Assembly (NCBI GenBank): GCA_017959525.1
Contig: JAGDAL010000312.1
Span: forward strand, 1-9,105
Direction: 5' to 3'
Length of the DNA stretch: 9,105 bases
Origin: Lachnospiraceae bacterium
GTDB taxonomy: Bacteria; Bacillota; Clostridia; Lachnospirales; Lachnospiraceae
Positions 1 through 6,089 of this stretch are shown here, one piece after another. The notes below the pieces were generated by a model. That model was not told the DNA's origin and made no database searches. It saw only the letters and a list, made by a program, of their open reading frames with translations. The translations under genes were made by a program, and so were the position numbers. The first letter of the stretch is position 1, and the number at the start of each line of letters is the position of its first letter.

Positions 1-365
1 ATATTGCTTTCGAAGGGGACTCATTTACCGCTATCTTCTATCCGTATGTCGGAGAGTTGCGTTACTTCTTAGAGAATGTACGGGATTACGTGTACCTACC
101 AAACGATGATATGGTCATTCCAAAGGTGCTAGCCACATCGATTCCAAAAGAATTAAAGCAACGTGCCAAAAAGGAGAATTGCTATACCAAAAAGACAGGA
201 CGCTTCTTAGCACTTCCATCAGGCGGTTTACTACACTTAAACATTCCACATCTCTTCCATCAATCCTATGGAGACACGATTACCTATGCAGACTGTGAAG
301 AACTTCCTGCAGATTCGGATTTTATGATTTCCTATTTGATTGGACAATTAAAAACAGCAAAATAA
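1..365 (+). CDS. C-terminal fragment, probable YprB-like RNase H-fold protein
   Basis: The reading frame is open from the left edge (first full codon at base 3) to the TAA at 363-365, giving about 120 C-terminal residues; the start lies outside the window. A TTG at 57 is internal and has no ribosome binding site, so it should not be taken as the start. The visible part contains DYVYLPNDD followed by a basic stretch and NCYTKKTGRFLALP. This resembles, from memory, the C-terminal part of clostridial proteins annotated as ribonuclease H-like (YprB family exonuclease-like), in which a YYLPxED segment precedes a CYTKK segment. No catalytic DxE-type residues of the RNase H fold are in the visible part, so the assignment rests on this resemblance only. 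The gene is convergent with the minus-strand operon and shares a terminator with it. An unknown conserved protein is the alternative. Confidence 0.5.
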   Translation, partial: IAFEGDSFTAIFYPYVGELRYFLENVRDYVYLPNDDMVIPKVLATSIPKELKQRAKKENCYTKKTGRFLALPSGGLLHLNIPHLFHQSYGDTITYADCEELPADSDFMISYLIGQLKTAK

Positions 366-367
366 AA

Positions 368-394
368 AAGGACCACTACCAAGTAGTGGTCCTT
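368..394. terminator. Bidirectional intrinsic terminator between convergent genes
   Basis: A perfect 12-bp stem (368-379 with 383-394) encloses a 3-nt loop CAA. On the minus strand it is followed by a T-run (TTTTATT), a good terminator for the cheR end of the operon. On the plus strand it is followed by CTTAATTATT, a weaker U-tract that can serve the fragment ending at 365. It lies 2 nt after the plus-strand stop and 32 nt after the cheR stop. Confidence 0.9.
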
Positions 395-426
395 CTTAAT
401 TATTCAGGAATTAGGTATTACTAAAA

Positions 427-1206
427 CTATTCTTCTTTCTCATAGAAGAAAGATGATCTACGTTTGTAACCAAGATTCTTGTAATCCATAACCTGTTCGG
501 TACTTCCGATAAACAAGAGTCCGTGATTTACCAAAGAATGAGCAAACTTATCATAAACTTCATGCTTCGCTTCTTCTGTGAAGTAGATCAAAACATTTCG
601 ACAAACAATCAAGTGATAATCCTTAGGGTAGGAATCACGTAATAAATTGTGTTCTTGAAAGCGAACTCGACTCTTTACCTTGTCGGAAATCTGATAGGAA
701 GAATCTCCAATCTTGGTAAAGAACTTTTTCTTCTTGTCGTCAGGGACTCCGGCAATACTCTTCTCAGAGTAGATACCGGTTTTAGCTTGGGCAATTACCT
801 GTTTATCCAGGTCAGTCGCATAAATCGTAATCTGATTGATATCAATCAAATCAGACAATGCCATAACTAATGAATACGGTTCATCGCCGGTGGAACAAGC
901 TGCACTCCAAATCTTCAGATTCTTACCAAACCGGGAAATCAACTCCGGAGCATATTCCTCCGTCAGCAACTTCCATTGATCGGTGTTTCGGTAAAACTCT
1001 GAAACATTGATGGTGAGGAAATTGACGAATTCCTCAAACACAGCCTTATCACTGGTCAATAACTTTACATATTCCGGATAAGTATTGCAATCATGCTTCG
1101 AAACCAATGAATCGATTCGACGGCGCATCTGTTTCTCTTTGTACGCACTCAAATCAATCTTCGTAAGACGTAGCACATCAGATTTAAAGCTCTCGTAATT
1201 GTCCAT
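427..1206 (-). CDS. cheR: CheR-family protein-glutamate O-methyltransferase
   Basis: The product uses S-adenosylmethionine to methylate glutamates on chemoreceptors in the cytoplasm, setting adaptation opposite CheB. It has 259 aa, close to the family's usual 260-290. The N-terminal helical domain (about 5-75) carries the basic YKEKQMRRR patch (22-30) and ends in NVSEFYRN (67-74). The Rossmann domain follows, with SAM motif WSAACSTGDEPYSL (100-113), acidic loop ATDLD (130-134), VCRNVLIYF (201-209) and LFIGSTEQV (231-239). The beta-subdomain (about 162-182) looks three residues shorter than E. coli CheR as I recall it, which fits receptors lacking the C-terminal pentapeptide tether; this is inference. 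The start is ATG with AAGGA 3 nt upstream and a further AAAAGGGG behind it. It is last in the operon, 38 nt after rpsA. No other chemotaxis gene is visible. Confidence 0.93.
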   Translation of the reverse strand: MDNYESFKSDVLRLTKIDLSAYKEKQMRRRIDSLVSKHDCNTYPEYVKLLTSDKAVFEEFVNFLTINVSEFYRNTDQWKLLTEEYAPELISRFGKNLKIWSAACSTGDEPYSLVMALSDLIDINQITIYATDLDKQVIAQAKTGIYSEKSIAGVPDDKKKKFFTKIGDSSYQISDKVKSRVRFQEHNLLRDSYPKDYHLIVCRNVLIYFTEEAKHEVYDKFAHSLVNHGLLFIGSTEQVMDYKNLGYKRRSSFFYEKEE

Positions 1207-1244
1207 ACATCCTTACCCCTTTTCAATTATATTTTGTAAATGAA

Positions 1245-2363
1245 TTAAAGCTCGTTCGCAACTTCCTCAACATTTACATCAGCATACTCTGCATCATCGT
1301 TCTTCTCAGCATCCGGAAGAAGAGCCTTCATAGAAAGGCTGATCTTGTGATCATCTTCCTTGAACTCAACAACCTTAGCTTCGATTTCCTGACCAACAGA
1401 TAATACGTCGGATGGCTTCTCTACATGATCCTTAGAAATCTGGGATACATGCAACAAAGCATCAACGCCAGGTGCTAACTCTACGAATGCACCAAAGTCA
1501 GTCATACGAGCGATCTTACCGGTAACAACGTTACCTACTGCGAACTTATCAGAAGCACCGTTCCATGGGTTCTTATCTGGGAACTTCATGGAAAGAGCGA
1601 TCTTGCTCTCGTTGATCTCCTTGATGAATACGGTAACCTTGTCACCATTCTTGAAGAGCTTAGATGGGTTATCAACTCTGCCCCAAGACATCTCGGAAAT
1701 ATGAAGTAATCCGTCAACGCCGCCTAAATCGATGAATGCACCGAAGTTGGTTACATTCTTAACGGTTCCGTCGATTACGTCTCCGGCCTTAATATTCTCT
1801 AATAATTCCTTCTGAAGCTTAGACTTCTCAGCAACCAATAACTGCTTACGATCACCGATGATTCTACGCTTACGTGGGTTAAACTCAGTAATAACGAACT
1901 CAATCTCTTCTCCGTTGTACTTGTTCAAATCCTTCTCGAAAGAATCGGATACAAGGCTTGCAGGAATAAATACGCGAGCTCCGTCTACGTCTACACTTAA
2001 ACCACCGTTGAGCACCTGAACAACCTTAGCCTTTAATACTTCCTGGTTGTTAAATGCTTCTTCTAACTTCTTGTTGCCCTTCTCCTGTGCAAGTCTCTTG
2101 TAGGAAAGAACAACCTGACCTTCACTATCGTTTACCTTAACAACGATAGCTTCCATGGTGTCATTCTCAGAAACAACAGTAGTTAAATCAAGGTTATTAT
2201 CATTGGTGTACTCGCTGCGGGTAATAATTCCGTCAGACTTGTAACCAATGTTAAGTACGATTTCATCTGGCTTAACAGAAATAACGGTACCTTCAACCAC
2301 TTCTCCATTTCTAATAGTCTTGAATGACTCCTCTAACATTTGGTCAAAACTCATTTCAGACAT
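1245..2363 (-). CDS. rpsA: S1 RNA-binding domain protein (30S ribosomal protein S1 homologue)
   Basis: This is an RNA-binding protein associated with the 30S subunit or mRNA. Its 372 aa hold four S1 (OB-fold) domains at about 20-91, 107-176, 192-261 and 275-347, then an acidic tail to 372. The third and fourth are canonical: NVTNFGAFIDL with GLLHISEMS (203-225), and MTDFGAFVEL with ALLHVSQIS (287-310). The first two are more divergent, as in the ribosome-binding domains of S1. Four domains is the short form usual in Firmicutes (B. subtilis YpfD-like), against six in E. coli. The ATG start is set by AGGAGGTT 8 nt upstream, which lies inside the 3' end of ispH; the two genes overlap by 13 nt in different frames. 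In several clostridia IspH and S1 are one polypeptide, whereas here they are separate. Whether it acts as a true ribosomal S1 or a general RNA-binding factor cannot be told from sequence. Confidence 0.93.
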   Translation of the reverse strand: MSEMSFDQMLEESFKTIRNGEVVEGTVISVKPDEIVLNIGYKSDGIITRSEYTNDNNLDLTTVVSENDTMEAIVVKVNDSEGQVVLSYKRLAQEKGNKKLEEAFNNQEVLKAKVVQVLNGGLSVDVDGARVFIPASLVSDSFEKDLNKYNGEEIEFVITEFNPRKRRIIGDRKQLLVAEKSKLQKELLENIKAGDVIDGTVKNVTNFGAFIDLGGVDGLLHISEMSWGRVDNPSKLFKNGDKVTVFIKEINESKIALSMKFPDKNPWNGASDKFAVGNVVTGKIARMTDFGAFVELAPGVDALLHVSQISKDHVEKPSDVLSVGQEIEAKVVEFKEDDHKISLSMKALLPDAEKNDDAEYADVNVEEVANEL

Positions 2364-3199
2364 TCTCTCTGAACCTCCTGAATAATATAATTTGGGGTGG
2401 AAGCCCCTGCTGTAATACCTATGCAGTCGAAGGATTGAAGTGCCGACATTGATAAATCTTCTTTTGTCTGTATGAAATAGGTATTCTCACAAGCTTCATG
2501 ACAAATATCATAGAGTTTCTGGGAATTAGAACTATTTCTACCACCAATCACAATCATCGCATCAACCATGCTTGCGATGGATGCAGCTTCCCTTTGCCGC
2601 TCCTCCGTAGCATTGCAGATTGTATTCATAGCAATAACATCATACCCTTTTTGCTGTATTATTTCAACTAATTCTTGAAATTTGTTGAAGTTGTGTGTGG
2701 TTTGAGATACAATACAAATTTTTTCGCCAGTCTCTAAGGAAAAATTCTTTGCATCTTCTTCATTTTGAATAACTGCGTACCTTTCGCCGCAAATCCATCC
2801 GATAATGCCGCATACTTCCGCATGTTTCGGGTCTCCGATAATCAAAATAAAGTAGCCTTCCCGGGAGTATTTCTCCACGGCGCGATGGATTTTCAAAACA
2901 AATGGACAAGTTGCATCTACAATTTCAAAACCTTTTGCTTCCAAATCTTCTTTGATCCGGCGGCTCACTCCATGGGAACGTAAGATCACCGTACCCGGTT
3001 CAATGGAACTAAGGTCTCCGTCTTCCGGAATCTGAGTCACGCCCTGACGTTCAAAATCGGAAACTACCTGTTCGTTATGAATGATCGGTCCATAGGTATA
3101 GATCGGTTTTTTGCCCGTTGCAATCTGTTCGTTCACCATATCCACAGCCCGTTTTACGCCGAAGCAAAAACCGGCTGTTTCAGCGAGTTTTACATTCAT
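2351..3199 (-). CDS. ispH: 4-hydroxy-3-methylbut-2-enyl diphosphate reductase
   Basis: IspH catalyses the last step of the MEP isoprenoid pathway, reducing HMBPP to isopentenyl and dimethylallyl diphosphate with an iron-sulfur cluster in the cytosol. Counting from the ATG at 3199 it has 282 aa. The three cluster cysteines are C12 (AGFCFGV), C98 (DATCPFV) and C195 (NTICNAT). The substrate residues are H41 (IIHNEQ), H76 (RSHGV), H126 and E128 (PKHAEV) and T167 (SQTT), plus the phosphate-binding NSSNSQKL and TAGASTP. C12, H41 and T167 fall at the numbers I recall for E. coli. A longer reading from GTG at 3205 is possible, but AGGAG would then be only 2 nt away, against 8 nt for the ATG. The chosen start overlaps the cmk stop as ATGA. 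The 3' end overlaps rpsA by 13 nt. Confidence 0.96.
   Translation of the reverse strand: MNVKLAETAGFCFGVKRAVDMVNEQIATGKKPIYTYGPIIHNEQVVSDFERQGVTQIPEDGDLSSIEPGTVILRSHGVSRRIKEDLEAKGFEIVDATCPFVLKIHRAVEKYSREGYFILIIGDPKHAEVCGIIGWICGERYAVIQNEEDAKNFSLETGEKICIVSQTTHNFNKFQELVEIIQQKGYDVIAMNTICNATEERQREAASIASMVDAMIVIGGRNSSNSQKLYDICHEACENTYFIQTKEDLSMSALQSFDCIGITAGASTPNYIIQEVQRECLK
2372..2379 (-). promoter_or_regulatory. rpsA ribosome binding site inside ispH
   Basis: AGGAGGTT on the minus strand lies 8 nt before the rpsA ATG and within the last codons of ispH. It fixes the rpsA start. It also implies translational coupling: a ribosome finishing ispH at 2351 covers this site and ends 13 nt inside rpsA. 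Confidence 0.85.
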
Positions 3200-3864
3200 T
3201 GACACTTCTCCTGATAAATCTTTCGAATTGCTTCTACAACTTCATCAATATTCATATCGGAGGAATCAACCAGAACAGCATCCTCTGCCTGCTTCAAAGG
3301 TGCAACCTCACGATTCATATCCTGCTCATCACGCTTTGCAATATCAGCCGCAATCTCATCGTAGTTAGCTTCTACGCCACGACCCAATAATTCCTTATAA
3401 CGTCTGGTAGCACGGCACTCTACACTGGCGGTCAGATAAATCTTCACATCCGCATTCGGAAGGATGCAGGTTCCGATATCTCTTCCGTCCATAATTACAT
3501 TCTGAGTCTTTGCCAAATTACGCTGCAGCTCGGTCAAGGTATCACGAACGAATCCGTAAGCGCTGATGGTGCTGGCCATTTTACCTACTTCTTCCGTACG
3601 AATCAAACCGGATACATTTTCTCCGTTTAACAGTACCTGCTGTTCGTTGTTTTCGTACTGAATGGAAACCTGGATTTCCGGACAGCCTGCCTTGATGGCA
3701 GCCTCATCCTTACCGTCAACACCCTTGCGTAAGAAGTAAAGGCCCATGGAACGGTACATAGCTCCCGTATCCACATATACGAATCCCAACTCTTTTGCCA
3801 GCTTCTTGGCAATGGTACTCTTACCGGCTCCTGCCGGTCCGTCAATTGCAAGATTAATACTCAT
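3196..3864 (-). CDS. cmk: Cytidylate kinase
   Basis: Cmk phosphorylates CMP and dCMP with ATP, feeding the CTP and dCTP pools and recycling CMP from RNA decay and lipid synthesis. It has 222 aa, standard for bacterial Cmk. Visible motifs are the P-loop GPAGAGKST (9-17), DTGAMYR (32-38) in the nucleotide-monophosphate region, MDGRDIGT (125-132), and the lid and arginine-rich segment RDEQDMNREVAPL (178-190) followed by AEDAVLVD (193-200). The ATG start has GGAGG 6 nt upstream. It sits 12 nt after the flavoprotein gene, and its TGA overlaps the ispH ATG by 4 nt. A cmk next to rpsA is a widespread bacterial arrangement; here ispH lies between them, as often in clostridia. Confidence 0.97.
   Translation of the reverse strand: MSINLAIDGPAGAGKSTIAKKLAKELGFVYVDTGAMYRSMGLYFLRKGVDGKDEAAIKAGCPEIQVSIQYENNEQQVLLNGENVSGLIRTEEVGKMASTISAYGFVRDTLTELQRNLAKTQNVIMDGRDIGTCILPNADVKIYLTASVECRATRRYKELLGRGVEANYDEIAADIAKRDEQDMNREVAPLKQAEDAVLVDSSDMNIDEVVEAIRKIYQEKCQ
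3208..3212 (-). promoter_or_regulatory. ispH ribosome binding site (decides the start)
   Basis: AGGAG on the minus strand lies 8 nt before the ATG at 3199 and only 2 nt before the GTG at 3205. The spacing therefore favours ATG, which also produces the classic ATGA stop-start overlap with cmk. Confidence 0.8.
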
Positions 3865-3876
3865 TTTCTTCCTCCG

Positions 3877-5112
3877 TTATTGTATGGATAAACCAGCCAA
3901 ATAGCCGGTTGAAAAAGCAATCTGTAAGTTAAAGCCTCCGGTCACCGCATCCACGTCTAAAACTTCGCCGCAGACATATAAGCCCGGATGCTTCTTCACC
4001 TCCATGGTGGATGGATTGATTTCCTTCACAGAGATTCCACCCTGGGTGATAATCGCTTCCTTGAAACCACGCAGTCCCTGAATGGTAAAAGCAAAATGCC
4101 GTAACAAATCAATAATCTTCTTACGGTCTTCCGCTGTCAAATCTCTGGCCTTCTTTTCTGCCGGAATCTCGGATAAATCAACGAAGACATCTACCATCTT
4201 ACCGGGTAACAGCTTTGCCATATAATTATGGAACGCCTTCCCACCGTTCTCGCTAATCTCCCGAAGTAGGCGTTCATCCAATTGCTCATCGGATAAGGCC
4301 GGTTTCAAATCAATCTCTGCACGCAGGCTTCCGGATGCTTCCAAGCGCTTACCAAGTAAAGATGCCGCGGTTAACACCAATGGTCCGCTGATTCCGAAAT
4401 GGGTGAAAAGCATTTCTCCAAATTCAGAATACACCTTTTTGCTTCCGTCATAAACCGTCATTGTTACATTCCGAAGGGACAATCCCTGTAACAAAGGAAC
4501 AAATCCTTCCTTGGTAACAAACGGAACCAATGCCGGACGAATGGCAGTCACATCCATGCCAAGTTCCTTGGCAAAGGCATATCCGTATCCGGTAGAGCCG
4601 GTGGTCGGATAAGACTTGCCGCCGGTGGCAAGAATCACCGCGTCTGCCGAAACCGTCTTGCCGTTTTCTAAACGTACACCGCAAACACGCTCCTGCTCTG
4701 TTAGAATTCCGGTGACCTTGCAATTCAAATGCACCGAAACTCCCACTTCATCCATGGCGCGCTTTAGGGCTGCGGTTACATCCGATGCATGATCGGATAC
4801 CGGGAAAACACGGTCCCCGCGTTCAATCTTATACGGACATCCATGAGATTCCATGAAATCCATGACCATATCATTGGAAAACCCATACAGCGCACTGTAT
4901 AAGAACTTCGGATTACTTACAATCTTACTGTTGAAGTACTCTTCCAACGGCATGGCATTGGTAAAATTGCAACGGCCCTTACCGGTAATATAAATCTTTT
5001 TCCCAAGCTTCTCATTGCCATCGTACAAATCCACTTCGTGACCGCACATACCGGCACTGTAAGAAGCCATCATTCCGGCAGCGCCACCGCCGATTACAAC
5101 AACTTTACTCAT
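3877..5112 (-). CDS. BaiN/HI0933-family FAD-dependent oxidoreductase
   Basis: The product is a soluble flavoprotein of the HI0933 family, variously annotated as aminoacetone oxidase-like or BaiN/RdsA-type NAD(P)/FAD-dependent oxidoreductase. It has 411 aa, full length for the family. The FAD-binding dinucleotide fold is at the N terminus (VVVIGGGAAGMMA, 4-16), followed by the family signature KLGKKIYITGKGRCNFTN (35-52). Further family blocks are ATGGKSYPTTGSTGYGY (162-178), LFTHFGISGPLVL (235-247), ITQGGISVKEINPSTMEVK (355-373) and the C-terminal CGEVLDVDAVTGGFNLQIAF (381-400), which closes the FAD site. The true substrate is not known from sequence; BaiN in Clostridium scindens has been linked to bile-acid reduction, but the family is broad and most members lie next to cmk-type housekeeping genes. 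The ATG has GGAG 4 nt upstream, and the gene overlaps the upstream regulator by 8 nt, indicating coupling. Confidence 0.9.
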   Translation of the reverse strand: MSKVVVIGGGAAGMMASYSAGMCGHEVDLYDGNEKLGKKIYITGKGRCNFTNAMPLEEYFNSKIVSNPKFLYSALYGFSNDMVMDFMESHGCPYKIERGDRVFPVSDHASDVTAALKRAMDEVGVSVHLNCKVTGILTEQERVCGVRLENGKTVSADAVILATGGKSYPTTGSTGYGYAFAKELGMDVTAIRPALVPFVTKEGFVPLLQGLSLRNVTMTVYDGSKKVYSEFGEMLFTHFGISGPLVLTAASLLGKRLEASGSLRAEIDLKPALSDEQLDERLLREISENGGKAFHNYMAKLLPGKMVDVFVDLSEIPAEKKARDLTAEDRKKIIDLLRHFAFTIQGLRGFKEAIITQGGISVKEINPSTMEVKKHPGLYVCGEVLDVDAVTGGFNLQIAFSTGYLAGLSIQ

Positions 5113-6025
5113 GTGTCTCCTTATCTAAAACACGATACTGCATTTTCAGAGAATCATCCATGGGATTCAACTCATCATTCTCATAGAACTGGTACTCATC
5201 CCAGAGATTCTCCAACTTCTCCATGGTATCGACCACATCATCCTGCTTCTTCATACAAAGCGCTACAATCAGCGTATTAATCACAGAAAGCGGAGCAACC
5301 AGGGAATCCACAATGGAGGCCATGTCACTCTTCGCAATCAAGTTGCAGGAAGAATACAGATTCATCGGAGAATTCACGGAATCGGTAATGGATATTACCT
5401 TCGCGGAACGACTGTTGGCAAATTCCATAGCCTTCAAGGTACGCATGGAATACCGCGGAAAACTGATTCCGATAATAACATCCTTGGAATTGATGTGAAT
5501 CATCTGCTCAAACAACTCGCTGGAATTGTTGGTCGATAACAGAATCACATCCTCAAACATCAAATTCAAATAGAATGCCAAAAAGGAAGCCAACGGCGCA
5601 CAGCTTCGGATACCAACCACATAAATCTTGCGGGCATGAAGCAACATATCTACCGCCAACTCAAAGGTCTGCTCATCCATCTGCTCCAGGGTCTCTTTGA
5701 TCTTGTTAATGTCGGACTGCAACACAGAGGACAATACATGGGTCTTGGAAATACGACCATAGGTAACTTCCATACGCTGAACAGAACTTAACTTGTTCAG
5801 CACCATCTCCTCTAAGGCCTTCTGAAACTCCGGATAGCCTTTGTATCCAAGGCAGGTTGCAAAACGAACCACCGTGGATTCACTGACCATTACGGTCTCT
5901 CCTAATTTGGCTGCCGTCAAAAATACGGCTTTATCATAATAATCGCTGATATAATTGGCCAGAGCTTTCTGTCCCTTGCTCATGGTCTTATACTTGCGAT
6001 TGATTCGGTTCATTAAATCTTCCAT
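5105..6025 (-). CDS. MurR/RpiR-family transcriptional regulator (HTH + SIS)
   Basis: This is a 306-aa DNA-binding regulator of the RpiR/MurR type. The N-terminal HTH_6 domain (about 1-77) includes the recognition region VSESTVVRFATCLGYKGYPE (47-66). A linker leads to a SIS sugar-isomerase fold (about 122-258) with VYVVGIRSCAPLA (135-147; family members usually have GxGxS here), STNNSSELFEQM (164-175), IGISFPRYSMRTLK (185-198) and ISITDSVNSPMN (211-222). SIS domains in this family bind phosphosugars. The GIRSC loop departs from the usual glycine-serine pattern, so the ligand may differ. A C-terminal acidic extension (about 259-306) is atypically long and of unknown role. The start is uncertain: ATG at 6025 has only a weak GGGAAG upstream, and M5 at 6013 is an alternative. 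It is the first gene of the coupled operon, overlapping the flavoprotein gene by 8 nt; no sugar gene is nearby. Confidence 0.88.
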   Translation of the reverse strand: MEDLMNRINRKYKTMSKGQKALANYISDYYDKAVFLTAAKLGETVMVSESTVVRFATCLGYKGYPEFQKALEEMVLNKLSSVQRMEVTYGRISKTHVLSSVLQSDINKIKETLEQMDEQTFELAVDMLLHARKIYVVGIRSCAPLASFLAFYLNLMFEDVILLSTNNSSELFEQMIHINSKDVIIGISFPRYSMRTLKAMEFANSRSAKVISITDSVNSPMNLYSSCNLIAKSDMASIVDSLVAPLSVINTLIVALCMKKQDDVVDTMEKLENLWDEYQFYENDELNPMDDSLKMQYRVLDKETHE

Positions 6026-6039
6026 ACTCTAATCTTCCC

Positions 6040-6071
6040 AAAAAATAACGCCCCGACATCACATCGGGGCG
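6040..6071 (-). terminator. Intrinsic terminator of pnp
   Basis: An 8-bp GC-rich stem (6049-6056 with 6064-6071, loop of 7 nt) is followed on the minus strand by TTATTTTTT. It begins 19 nt past the pnp stop and lies only 23 nt before the regulator's start codon, so it separates the pnp transcript from the next operon. Confidence 0.88.
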
Positions 6072-6089
6072 CCATTCATCTATCGGTCA

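Noticed and set aside
3111..3390. Plus-strand open frames across the ispH-cmk junction
   Set aside because: They are antisense to two well supported genes, overlap each other, and have no family resemblance.
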